From Thermoplasmata archaeon (GTDB lineage: Archaea > Thermoplasmatota > Thermoplasmata > Lutacidiplasmatales > UBA184): a stretch of 52,497 nucleotides of DNA. Position 1 is the stretch's first letter. Each line of letters begins with the position of its first letter. This document shows positions 34,874 through 42,784 of this stretch, piece after piece. The translations under genes were made by a program, and so were the position numbers. The stretch covers positions 1 to 52,497 of the forward strand of contig JAKIWG010000016.1 of the NCBI GenBank assembly GCA_022750155.1, in the 5' to 3' direction. The notes under the pieces were generated by a model. That model was not told where the DNA came from, did no database searches, and worked only from the letters and a program-made list of their open reading frames with translations.

Positions 34874-36121
34874 ATGCGAGGGGCGGGGGGACCCAAACCG
34901 CGCCGCGGCCGAGCGGGAGCTCGAAGGTCCGGCCCCGCGCCTCCAGGCGAGATTCTTGGGGGCGAGGTCGCGGCCGAATCAAGGGAGGCGGCGACGCCCG
35001 ACGGGTCGCAGGCGATGTCCGATGCCCGCGCGAGGTTCCTGACCCGGAACCCGTTCCTCGGCGTCGTCGCACTCGGGATGCCGTGGAAGGAGTCGCCGGC
35101 GGTTCGCTCGGTGACCTCCGACGGGTCCACGTTGTACTACAATCCGGAGTTCGTGCGCCACGCCCCACCGTTGGAGCTCGAGGCCCACCTGATGCACGTC
35201 CTCCTGCACTGGGCCCTCGGGCATCCGTGGAGGGGCGCCGGGTTCGACGCGAGGCGCTGGCGGGCAGCGACCGACCTCGCGCTCGTCGAGCTGTTCCTGA
35301 GGAGCCCGTACGATTACCGGCCGGTCCTTCCCCTCCGATACCCGCCGGAAACCGGTCGAGACCGTTCGGCCGAGGAGATCGCGTCGATCCTGCCGGAATC
35401 CTCCCCCGATGGGGACGAGGCAGGGTCGCTCCGATCGGATCTCCCGGAATGCTGGCAGGACCCTGTGGAGGGGGAGGGCCTCGAGGACCGACTGCGGCAG
35501 CGTTGGAGGGAACGTCTCGTCCAGGCGGCGCAGTCGACCAGCGCGGGGGGCGACGGCGGGGCATTCGCCGAGGAGACCCTCCGGGCGCTGGAAGCCCCCC
35601 GGATCGACTGGCGAGGACGTCTGTCGATGTTCTTGCAGCGGAGCCAAGCGGCGGATTACACCTGGGTGCCCCCCAACCGGCGCTACCTGCATCGGGGAGT
35701 CTACCTGCCCGGGACCCGATCCCGCAGTCTCGGCGACCTCGTGGTCGCCCTCGATACCTCCGGGTCGATCGACCCGGACGTCGCCCGGTCGTTCCTCGCC
35801 GAGGTGGGCCAGATCGCCCAACTGCTGGGGTCCACGGGGCGACTCCTCCTGATCCAGGCCGACGAGGAGGTGAGGGACGTGCGCACGATCGGTCCGGGCG
35901 ATCGAGTACCGGATACGATCCGGGGCCGAGGGGGGACGAGCTTCGTGCCGGTGTTCGACTACCTGTCGCACCACCCGGAGATCTCCCCAGGCGGACTCCT
36001 CTACCTGACCGATGGGCAGGGAACATTTCCGGAGAAGGCGCCGCCGTTCCCGGTCCTCTGGGTCCTGGTCGCGCCCGCCCACGTCCCGTTCGGAGCGTCG
36101 CTGGCACTGCCTGGCGGATGA
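34874..36121 (+). CDS. VWA-domain protein with metallopeptidase-like N-terminal region
   Basis: 415 residues; ATG directly follows the MoxR stop. The N-terminal half matches the putative metallopeptidase region found with VWA-like domains (DUF2201 type): MHVLLHWALGHPWR (108-120). The HExxH glutamate is replaced by Val109, so hydrolysis is doubtful though metal binding by His108, His112 and His117 is possible. The C-terminal half is a VWA domain with the intact MIDAS DTSGS (about 293-297) and YLTDGQG. It should work with the MoxR ATPase in a MoxR-VWA chaperone pair. Confidence 0.82.
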   Translation: MRGAGGPKPRRGRAGARRSGPAPPGEILGGEVAAESREAATPDGSQAMSDARARFLTRNPFLGVVALGMPWKESPAVRSVTSDGSTLYYNPEFVRHAPPLELEAHLMHVLLHWALGHPWRGAGFDARRWRAATDLALVELFLRSPYDYRPVLPLRYPPETGRDRSAEEIASILPESSPDGDEAGSLRSDLPECWQDPVEGEGLEDRLRQRWRERLVQAAQSTSAGGDGGAFAEETLRALEAPRIDWRGRLSMFLQRSQAADYTWVPPNRRYLHRGVYLPGTRSRSLGDLVVALDTSGSIDPDVARSFLAEVGQIAQLLGSTGRLLLIQADEEVRDVRTIGPGDRVPDTIRGRGGTSFVPVFDYLSHHPEISPGGLLYLTDGQGTFPEKAPPFPVLWVLVAPAHVPFGASLALPGG

Positions 36122-36226
36122 CGTGCGGCGGATTGTCCGAGATGTGGTACTGGGAGCTCTACAAGCCATTAATAGGACTGGCCGCCGTGAACCCTTTGCC
36201 TGCCTCGGGTGGGCGAGGGAACGAAC

Positions 36227-36385
36227 ATGGGATGCGGCAAAATGAAGGTGGCGTGCGACGACGGCTTTGAAGTGGTCACGAGCGACAAAAAGGAGCTGGT
36301 CTCCCTGGTCCAGTGGCACACGAAGCACAAGCACAACATGGACACGACCGAAGAAGCGGTCATGAAGATGTCCAAGCACCCGTAG
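36227..36385 (+). CDS. DUF1059-like small protein
   Basis: 52 residues starting MGCGKMKVACDDGFEVVTSD and continuing ELVSLVQWHTKHKHNMD. This matches DUF1059 proteins (about 55 residues, an N-terminal Cys motif and a His-x-His near the C-terminus), small cytoplasmic proteins that may bind metal. GAGGGA lies 7 bases before the ATG and an ATTAATAGG TATA-like site at 36167-36175 predicts a leader of about 30 bases. Function unknown. Confidence 0.72.
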   Translation: MGCGKMKVACDDGFEVVTSDKKELVSLVQWHTKHKHNMDTTEEAVMKMSKHP

Positions 36386-36413
36386 GGGTGCCCGGAGATC
36401 TCCGCCCTATCGT

Positions 36414-36535
36414 CAACCATTTCCGTTAGCTCCCACCGGATCGTTTCGACGTGACTTTCTGCTCCAGATCAGCGGCTGAGCCGGTGGCCCAGCGGACCCG
36501 GTAGGATTCCTACAGAAGAACGTGGGAAATGGTTG
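36414..36535. repeat. 122-base element bounded by 11-bp inverted repeats
   Basis: CAACCATTTCC (36414-36424) and GGAAATGGTTG (36525-36535) are exact reverse complements 100 bases apart, in the gap between two convergent genes. Inside are further dyads (GTAGGATTCCTAC at 36501-36513). No ORF. It could fold as one long-stem RNA, act as a two-way terminator, or be a small miniature element. Confidence 0.5.
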
Positions 36536-36555
36536 TCTCCGTCCGCTCGGAGGGC

Positions 36556-38037
36556 TCAGCCTCGACGGGTCCCCCCTCGTCGGGCGGTCCACACGAGGAG
36601 CGGACCGACGATCGCGCCGCTCACGGCGAAGACGGCGGCGACGACTCCCCACGGGGAGCTGCCCCTCGGGGCCACCGAGGGAGCGACGGGTTGCCCGAGC
36701 CCGTGCATGGAGGCACTCGCCTGGGCCGGTGACAGCGGCGCGGCGGTCACGACGGACGTCCCGGCCGGAGTGGATTGCTGACCGTCGACCATCGCGTGCC
36801 GCGGCGAGTACAACAGGCTCCCGCTTGGGGCGGCGGTTTGGGCCAGCGGCGCGCTCGCCGCGTGCTCGGGCACGGCCTGCACGAGGCCCGCCGATTTGGT
36901 GACGTCCGAGGCGGGCAACACCAACGGGCCGTTCGCGAGGAGCACGCCGCCCGAACCCGCGCCGTCGGTGTACGCGATCACGAAGTCGAGTTCCGTGCTT
37001 CCGTCCGGTAGGTAGACCGTCTTGGTCCCGGTCACCCGGAAGGTGAAGTTGACCGGGCCGGTCGAGTTCAACGACGCGCCGCCGGTCTTGGACGCGCTCG
37101 CCGTGCTGCCTCCCGAGGACGCCCGGTCGACCTCGGCGTAGGCCGCCCACCCCTGGAAGGAGACGTTCGAGGTGGCTCCCCAGCTCTTCCCGACGAAGAG
37201 GGGCCCCCGGACGATGACCAGGGCCGGGACGAAACTCGCCCGGAGCGACTCGGCGACGAACCCCGACGCGCTCACCGATCCGGTGGTGTACCGGATCTGC
37301 TCTCCCCCGCCCGCGGGGCGGGTCACGTTCGGGAAGTTCACCGCGTCGAGCGAGACGTTCATGGCCCGCAGGCTCTCCACGTGCTCATCGTTGAGCGACA
37401 AGGATCCGTTCGGGCCCGTCGTGAGGTTCAGGTAGGCGGAGTATGCGGTCAGCGTCTGCACGGTCGCCGAGAGGCTGATGTTCATCGGCCGGAGCGGGGG
37501 CGTCACGTTGGGCCCGTAGGTCCCGGCCATGGGGAAGGTCCCCGAGCCAAGGACGGTGAGCGATACGCCCCGATACTCGGCCGATTGCACCGTGACGTAG
37601 AGGTGACCGGAGGAGGGGGTCGAGACATTCACGATCGCGTAGACCGCGTACGCGACGTCCGCGGACTCGTAGACGGCGACGAACGCCCCGGAGTTGGTGA
37701 GATTGCCTCCGGTGAGGGCTTGGGAGGAGTTGTAGGCCCCCACATAGGTGGCGCTCACTGACACGTTCGCGGCGGCGCCCCAGGCCCACGTGGCGCGCGG
37801 AGCCGTCGAGTTGAACGGGACCGGGTGAGCCAAGACCCCGAGCCCGGCCGTGGGCGCGGACGGCGACGCGGCTCGGGCGGGCGTCGCGAAGGTCGCCAGG
37901 GACATCCCCCCGGCGATCATCAGCAGACCTAGCAGCCCCGCCGTGATCCACCGCGGATTTCGGGCCGCGCGTCGGAGGTCTCGAGGTTCGTTCGGCGATG
38001 GGGGGCGCGCACGGGCGTTCGATTCTCTGGCTCCCAT
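36556..38037 (-). CDS. Membrane-anchored Asn/Ser/Thr-rich surface protein
   Basis: 493 residues. A basic cytoplasmic N-region of about 30 residues, a membrane segment (about 31-52), a long sequon-rich outer part (for example NVSVSATYVGAYNSS, PMNISLSATVQ), and a C-terminal helix (WGVVAAVFAVSGAIVGPLLVW) ending in ARRGGTRRG. It shares topology and composition with the protein at 8800-10230 and may be a distant paralogue. No known domain. A heavily glycosylated envelope protein is inferred. It is divergent from the next gene. Confidence 0.78.
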   Translation of the reverse strand: MGARESNARARPPSPNEPRDLRRAARNPRWITAGLLGLLMIAGGMSLATFATPARAASPSAPTAGLGVLAHPVPFNSTAPRATWAWGAAANVSVSATYVGAYNSSQALTGGNLTNSGAFVAVYESADVAYAVYAIVNVSTPSSGHLYVTVQSAEYRGVSLTVLGSGTFPMAGTYGPNVTPPLRPMNISLSATVQTLTAYSAYLNLTTGPNGSLSLNDEHVESLRAMNVSLDAVNFPNVTRPAGGGEQIRYTTGSVSASGFVAESLRASFVPALVIVRGPLFVGKSWGATSNVSFQGWAAYAEVDRASSGGSTASASKTGGASLNSTGPVNFTFRVTGTKTVYLPDGSTELDFVIAYTDGAGSGGVLLANGPLVLPASDVTKSAGLVQAVPEHAASAPLAQTAAPSGSLLYSPRHAMVDGQQSTPAGTSVVTAAPLSPAQASASMHGLGQPVAPSVAPRGSSPWGVVAAVFAVSGAIVGPLLVWTARRGGTRRG

Positions 38038-38117
38038 GGGGTTCTCCCAGTCCTATCCATGGAGGCAGGGGGTATCGGGCGAGACGCACGAGAGTACGGG
38101 TCGAATCGTTCGGAGGG

Positions 38118-38124
38118 GTTTATC
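38118..38124 (+). promoter_or_regulatory. TATA box of a two-TM protein gene
   Basis: GTTTATC sits 24-30 bases before the GTG at 38148 and thereby supports that start over the longer upstream frame. Confidence 0.6.
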
Positions 38125-38147
38125 TTCGGGCGCGGCGAGGCGAGAAC

Positions 38148-38960
38148 GTGCAGTCGCCCCCAGGAGTGGAGGACCCGATCTCCGCGATCTTCGACCTTTC
38201 GGACCGGGTGGCCGAGATGGCTCCGCTGGTCCGCCGGATGTACCGGTACACCTCGATCGTCCTCCTGTTCTGGATCGTCATCATGGCCGTCGTCGCCCTC
38301 GCCACCCTGCACGGGGCCTTCTGGCTGACGATCCTCGCCGTGGTGGGTCTGATCATCGGGGGGCTGGGATTCAGCCTCCTCCGGCAGACCGACCGGTTCT
38401 TCCGATTGTTCGTGGCACGACACCGCTCCATTCGACTCGTACGCGAAGCCGACCCCCGAGTGAAGATCCCCGACGGACGCACCCCGGTCGAGCGGCTCGG
38501 ACGCCACCTGATCGACTCCAACCCGACCGTGGATGCGTTCGTTCGGCTCGATCCTTCCGCGGTGCGGTACAAGGTGGCGCTGCCGGGCGCGAAGCGGAGC
38601 GTCCCGTTCGACCTCGTGATCGAGCGCCCCGGGGGCGCGATATGGAAGACCCTCGGGATGGGCGACCACGGATTCGCCATCTTAGCGAGGGTCGGCCCGG
38701 AGGCGCCCACGGTGGCCGACCTCCAACGGCTCGAACAGGATGTCAGCGAGGTCGGCCACACACTCGATGCATTACCCGTTCGCGCCATCCTCCTCCGGAC
38801 GCAGCCGATCCCCCTCCCCGAGGACGTCTACGAGTACTCGGTGGGTCACCCGGCCTACGTCCGCCGAGGGGGCGAGAGCTACCGAGTGGCCCTCGAGATC
38901 GTCACCGAGCAGCCGGACGGGACCTACGACTTCGTCCCCCACGTGTTGGGCGTGCCGTGA
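38148..38960 (+). CDS. Two-TM membrane protein with cytoplasmic domain, unknown
   Basis: 270 residues from GTG 38148, chosen because of the TATA box 24-30 bases before it. After about 35 acidic residues come two close hydrophobic helices (about 39-58 and 62-80, SIVLLFWIVIMAVVALATL), then a cytoplasmic region of about 185 residues with mixed alpha/beta pattern (FDLVIERPGGAIWKTLGMGD, LPVRAILLRTQPIPLPEDV). No family is recognised. Converges with the winged-helix gene. Confidence 0.7.
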   Translation: MQSPPGVEDPISAIFDLSDRVAEMAPLVRRMYRYTSIVLLFWIVIMAVVALATLHGAFWLTILAVVGLIIGGLGFSLLRQTDRFFRLFVARHRSIRLVREADPRVKIPDGRTPVERLGRHLIDSNPTVDAFVRLDPSAVRYKVALPGAKRSVPFDLVIERPGGAIWKTLGMGDHGFAILARVGPEAPTVADLQRLEQDVSEVGHTLDALPVRAILLRTQPIPLPEDVYEYSVGHPAYVRRGGESYRVALEIVTEQPDGTYDFVPHVLGVP

Positions 38961-38982
38961 CGGGGGCGCCGTCCGGCGTGGG

Positions 38983-39384
38983 CTAGCCGGGGGGACGCCG
39001 GCCCGCGAGCCAGTCAGGCGCACGAACGAACCGGTAGTGCTCGGCCAGCTCGCGTCCGTATAGGTCCTGGTAGAACCGATGGTACGCCTTGAGGTGCTCC
39101 ACCCCGGGGCGCGTGATCCGGATATCGTAGCCCTGCACGTCCCGGGAGACCGTGGCAAACTTCTCGGTCGTCAGGTACTCGAGTACCTTGTCGGTCATGT
39201 GGGAGTTCGAGCGGATCGCATGCAGGATCTCCTCCTTCGACACCCGACCCGAGTACGCCCGAAGCGCCTCGTCGACCCGTGCCATGAGGTCCTCCTGCCC
39301 GAGGTCGAGATTGAGCTCGGCGAAGAGCCTCGACAAGGCGATGAAGGCGTAGATTCGGTACCCCTTGTAGCGACGCTCTGGCAC
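38983..39384 (-). CDS. Winged-helix-like protein
   Basis: 133 residues from GTG 39384. The middle shows a helix-turn-helix pattern (SKEEILHAIRSNSHMTDKVLEYL) with a wing (FATVSRDVQGYDIRITRPG) and a C-terminal helix rich in Tyr/His (LKAYHRFYQDLYG). The N-terminus is a conserved-looking YKGYRIYAFIALSRLF helix. Likely a small DNA-binding regulator; target unknown. Confidence 0.65.
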   Translation of the reverse strand: MPERRYKGYRIYAFIALSRLFAELNLDLGQEDLMARVDEALRAYSGRVSKEEILHAIRSNSHMTDKVLEYLTTEKFATVSRDVQGYDIRITRPGVEHLKAYHRFYQDLYGRELAEHYRFVRAPDWLAGRRPPG

Positions 39385-39501
39385 CGTGACCGCCCTCTCC
39401 TAGTCGGCCCCGGTACAAGGTAGTTCGCCCGCGGCGAACCGCCTCGCCCGCCAACAATCGATAAATCGCCGCCGGGCAGGGGGGTCGACGGGGTCCCGCA
39501 C

Positions 39502-40137
39502 GTGAACGAGATCGGATTCCTGCTCGCGGTCGGGGTGAGCGTCTTCGCTCTCGTGGACCCGGTGGGGGCCCTCCCGTTCTTCGTGAGCCTCACCGAGGGG
39601 TTTCCCGACGCGGACCGTCGCATCGTCCTCGGCCGCGCCGTCCTCGTGCTCGGGAGCATTCTCGGCATCTTCGCCCTGGTCGGCCGGTTCCTGTTCGCGG
39701 CGTTCGGCTTCACCCTCGCGGCATTCGAGATCGCGGGAGGGATCATCCTCTTCCTCGTCGCGGTCGAGATGCTGACGGGGGGCACGCGCAGCACGAAGAT
39801 GACGGACGCCGAGCGGGAGGAGGCGCTCGCGCGACGGGACGAGATCTCGGTCGTCCCCCTCGGGATCCCGCTCCTCGCGGGCCCGGGAGCGATCTCTACG
39901 GTGATGATCTACGAAGGGAACGCCGGCGGGGACGTCTTCGAGATCGTGGCCGTCTTCGCGGCCATCGCGGCCACGACCGTCGCCACCTGGCTCATCCTCG
40001 GGTACGGACAGCGGATCCTCCGCGTCATCGGGCGTGTCGGGGTGATGGCGCTCACGAGGGTGATGGGTCTCCTCCTCGCCGCGGTCGCGGTCCAGTTCGT
40101 CATCAACGGCCTGGTCTCCATCGTCCCGCTCCTGTGA
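39502..40137 (+). CDS. MarC-family integral membrane protein
   Basis: 211 residues from GTG 39502 with six hydrophobic helices. The family signatures are VFALVDPVGALPFFVSLT at the start, IVLGRAVLVLGSILGIFAL, and VVPLGIPLLAGPGAISTVM in the middle. MarC (UPF0056) proteins are inner-membrane proteins of unknown transport function; the old link to antibiotic resistance has been withdrawn. A CGATAAATCG element lies about 38 bases before the start. Confidence 0.9.
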   Translation: MNEIGFLLAVGVSVFALVDPVGALPFFVSLTEGFPDADRRIVLGRAVLVLGSILGIFALVGRFLFAAFGFTLAAFEIAGGIILFLVAVEMLTGGTRSTKMTDAEREEALARRDEISVVPLGIPLLAGPGAISTVMIYEGNAGGDVFEIVAVFAAIAATTVATWLILGYGQRILRVIGRVGVMALTRVMGLLLAAVAVQFVINGLVSIVPLL

Positions 40138-40171
40138 CCTGCGGTTCTAGGCGTCCGCGCCGGGCGGCGGG

Positions 40172-40879
40172 CTAGGTGCGCCGCTTGGTCCGCTTCACGA
40201 CCGAGGGGCGTCGAGCCGTCCCGTGCTTCTTCGTCGGGGCCGGCGCCTTGCGGACGCTTGCCTTTCGGGCGAGGGGCGTCGACGGGCGATGCCCCGTCGC
40301 TTTTTCGACGAGGTCGAGCACCATCGTGTTCGGAGTCGCCGGGTTCCGCGCTTTCGACCAGACCTTCTCCCCAGCCGGGACGGGGACCGGGAGGTCATTC
40401 TCCGCGGGGGGAAACCCACACTCGTAGGCGTCGGTGTAGGCGCAGTACGGGTTGAAGGCGCGGTTGAAGTCGAGGTCGTACTCGTCCGTCTCGTTCAGCT
40501 CCATGGTGAGATAGCGTCCGGGCCCATAGGTCTCCCTCCCGCTCGTCGCGTCGCGGAATGGGACGAACACCGAACTCCCGACCCCTTCGCCGGCATGATA
40601 GACCCGCAGCCGCAGCGGCTTGCCTCCCAGTCGGAAGCGGACCTCACCGAGGAGCCGCATCACCGCCTGACCATCGCGGTTCGTGCGGAGGAATGCTTCC
40701 TCCGGGACCGGACGCCGGACGAGCTGCCCCTTGACCACGTATCGCGGGTCGATCGGGAAGTACTGCAGTCCGTGAAACCCCTGGACGCTCTCTGCGACGA
40801 ACGGGGACTCGGCGTGGTGGGCCATGAACCGGTCCTTCATCGTACGCTCGTACTCGAGCTCCTCGGTGTAGTCGCCCAT
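40172..40879 (-). CDS. DUF1684 protein with Lys/Arg-rich tail
   Basis: 235 residues. The DUF1684 pattern is clear: the start YTEELEYERTMKDRF, FHGLQYFPIDPRY, FRDATSGRETYGPGRYL, then DLDFNRAFNPYCAYTDAYECG and FPPAENDLPVPVPAGE. The fold is beta-barrel-like and its function is unknown. The last 50 residues are basic (RKASVRKAPAPTKKHG, KRTKRRT), an unusual addition that might bind nucleic acid. With ATG 40879 it overlaps the amidase gene by 43 bases; ATG 40840 would give an ATGA overlap but would cut the conserved N-terminus. Confidence 0.83.
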   Translation of the reverse strand: MGDYTEELEYERTMKDRFMAHHAESPFVAESVQGFHGLQYFPIDPRYVVKGQLVRRPVPEEAFLRTNRDGQAVMRLLGEVRFRLGGKPLRLRVYHAGEGVGSSVFVPFRDATSGRETYGPGRYLTMELNETDEYDLDFNRAFNPYCAYTDAYECGFPPAENDLPVPVPAGEKVWSKARNPATPNTMVLDLVEKATGHRPSTPLARKASVRKAPAPTKKHGTARRPSVVKRTKRRT

Positions 40880-41889
40880 GGTCCGGTCTCAGGGGCCGCA
40901 CGGCTCACGGGTGATAAGCCTGCTCGAGGGGCTTCGCCCCAGCCCGGCGCCTCCCTGGACGGGGGCTGGGCGAACGGAGCGGGGAAATCGAGGGCCACGA
41001 CCACGTTCGGCAGGTCGACGACCTCGGCCAGGCGCAGGTTTCCCAACAGACTCGCGAGTACGTACCCCTCCTTCGCGGTCCAGCCGCCCTCGACGAGCCA
41101 ATCGAGCAGGTTGTCGAGCGCCATGCGGGTCGCCTCCTCCATCGACGGGGCGACCCCGAGGGCGGTCCAGCAATCGCCGGGGACCGGGGGCGGCGGCCCA
41201 CGGGAGACGACCCGTGGAGCGGGGGGTGCTCCGCCGGAGCGGAGCTGGATCCGGACCCGAGCGGTCGCGGGCGTCTCGATCCCCGTGCCACAGAGCTCCC
41301 CGTCCCCCTGCGCGGCGTGGGGGTCCCCGAACCCGAGCATCGCACCGGTCTGATACACCGGAAGTCGGACCACCGACCCCCTCCGGTGCCAGCGGTGGTC
41401 CATGTTCCCTCCGAACCGCTGTGGGGGAATCAGGGGATACCGGCCGCTCTCGGGAGCCACTCCGATCACGCCCAGCATCGGGGCGAGGGCGATCTCCACC
41501 GGTCGAAGGAATCCCCGGAGCGGCCTCGCCACCTCCCCCTCGATCGCCCAGATCACCAGGTCGTCGTCGAATCGCTGGGCAAGGAACCCGAACTCCCGGA
41601 ACACGCCCGTCCATCCCCAGGAGGCGGTACGGATCTCGAGCAGCTCGACGTCGACGGCATCCCCCGGCCGGGCTCCCCGAACCTCGACGGGGCCGGCTAC
41701 GGCGTCCACCCGGCCCATGTCGAGCGCGTGGAGGTCGCTCGGGCGACTCGACGGCCCCAGCTGGCCTGTCGAGGAGTCGTGCAACTCGACTATGAACTCC
41801 TCTCCGGGATCGACCGAGAAGACCGAGGCCGCCCCGGGTTCCCAGGCAAATTGGAGGTGTGCCTCCTGCCGGCCGTCGAACACCCTCAC
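40837..41889 (-). CDS. Acetamidase/formamidase-family protein
   Basis: 350 residues from GTG 41889. The family is shown by RVDAVAGPVEVRGARPGDAV, the long GFGDPHAAQGDGELCGTGIE stretch with its acidic and His residues, and the MALDNLLDWLV and TAKEGYVLASLLGNLRLAEV segments near the end. These enzymes hydrolyse short amides to ammonia and a carboxylate. The C-terminal 40 residues overlap the next gene and are poorly conserved-looking. It lies between alaX and the DUF1684 gene on one strand. Confidence 0.87.
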   Translation of the reverse strand: MRVFDGRQEAHLQFAWEPGAASVFSVDPGEEFIVELHDSSTGQLGPSSRPSDLHALDMGRVDAVAGPVEVRGARPGDAVDVELLEIRTASWGWTGVFREFGFLAQRFDDDLVIWAIEGEVARPLRGFLRPVEIALAPMLGVIGVAPESGRYPLIPPQRFGGNMDHRWHRRGSVVRLPVYQTGAMLGFGDPHAAQGDGELCGTGIETPATARVRIQLRSGGAPPAPRVVSRGPPPPVPGDCWTALGVAPSMEEATRMALDNLLDWLVEGGWTAKEGYVLASLLGNLRLAEVVDLPNVVVALDFPAPFAQPPSREAPGWGEAPRAGLSPVSRAAPETGPWATTPRSSSTSVR

Positions 41890-41919
41890 CGGGCCCTTCT
41901 CCGTTTCCTTCGGTTCCGC

Positions 41920-42672
41920 TCAGCCCTGCCGGCGAGGCTCTTCGGGAACGCCGGGGGAGGGCAGGGATAGGTAGAGTCGCTTGTTGCGCGCTCCCTTGTT
42001 TTCGATCCTGAGCAGTCGGGCATGGCCGACCTCCGAGGTGCGGCGCACGTGGGTGCCCCCGTCCGCTTGGACGTCGAACCCGCGGATGTCGATGAGCCGG
42101 ACCTCATCGACGTCGGGTACCAGGTCCGGGGCCACCCGGACGAGGGACGGATCGCGTGCGGCCTCCGCCCGCGGGATGAAGCGCACGACCACCTCTCGGT
42201 CCTCCCGCACCACCTGGTGCACCTCTTCGAGCAGGAGTTCGGCGAGCTTCGCATCGAACTCTGGGATGGAAAAGTCCATCCGTGCGCGGTCGACCGCGAT
42301 CTGGCCGCCAGTAATCCCCGCTTGGTACCGCCGGAACACGACGCCGCTCAGGATGTGCAGGAGCGTGTGGTAGCGCATGTGCGCGTACCGGCGTCCCCAG
42401 TCGAGCTCCGCGTGCATCCGGGCCCCGACGGGGGGCAGCGCCGGTCCCTGCAGGTGGTGGGAGATCCCCGAGGGCCCCTTCTCCACGTTGATGACCGACC
42501 ACCGCGAGCTTCCTTCGCCCCGGAGCGACCCGGTATCGTGAGGCTGTCCGCCTCCGGTCGGGCAGAATATCGTGGACTCGAGTTCGACCGCGCTCCCCGA
42601 GGTCGCGCGGACCGTGACCTCCGCCTCGCGGAGGTATGCGTCGGTCAGGTAGAGGTCCGCAGGCATCGGCAA
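41920..42672 (-). CDS. alaX: Alanyl-tRNA editing protein AlaX
   Basis: 250 residues, the medium (AlaX-M) size. The zinc/editing motifs are His102-x3-His106 in YHTLLHILSG and DGGTHV (204-209) with His208. The position that is Cys in many AlaX and AlaRS domains (CGGTH) is Asp204 here. An N-terminal beta barrel region contains FCPTGGGQPHDTG. The enzyme removes wrongly attached Ser or Gly from tRNA-Ala in trans. A CTCAATACGG TATA-like site lies about 25 bases before the ATG. It leads the operon with the amidase and DUF1684 genes. Confidence 0.9.
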   Translation of the reverse strand: MPMPADLYLTDAYLREAEVTVRATSGSAVELESTIFCPTGGGQPHDTGSLRGEGSSRWSVINVEKGPSGISHHLQGPALPPVGARMHAELDWGRRYAHMRYHTLLHILSGVVFRRYQAGITGGQIAVDRARMDFSIPEFDAKLAELLLEEVHQVVREDREVVVRFIPRAEAARDPSLVRVAPDLVPDVDEVRLIDIRGFDVQADGGTHVRRTSEVGHARLLRIENKGARNKRLYLSLPSPGVPEEPRRQG

Positions 42673-42752
42673 GGGGCAGGAAACCGGCCGTATTGAGCCT
42701 CCCGAGCGGTGCGGATGCGCATTTCAACGCATCGAGAGGAATCTGCGGGAAA

Positions 42753-42766
42753 GGAGTATATTCTCC
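42753..42766 (+). promoter_or_regulatory. TATA box within a dyad, PKD-repeat protein gene
   Basis: GGAGTATATTCTCC matches its reverse complement in six of seven pairs. The TATATT centre lies 23-28 bases before the ATG at 42785, predicting a leaderless transcript. Confidence 0.55.
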
Positions 42767-42784
42767 GGAGGCCAGAACGGGAAG

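Noticed and set aside
33763-36270. 835-codon plus-strand frame across the MoxR and VWA genes
   Set aside because: Out-of-frame shadow rich in Arg, Gly and Pro; MoxR and VWA motifs lie in other frames.
36414-36535. 5S rRNA reading of the 122-base inverted-repeat element
   Set aside because: Size and closing stem fit, but the conserved 5S core motifs are absent on both strands.
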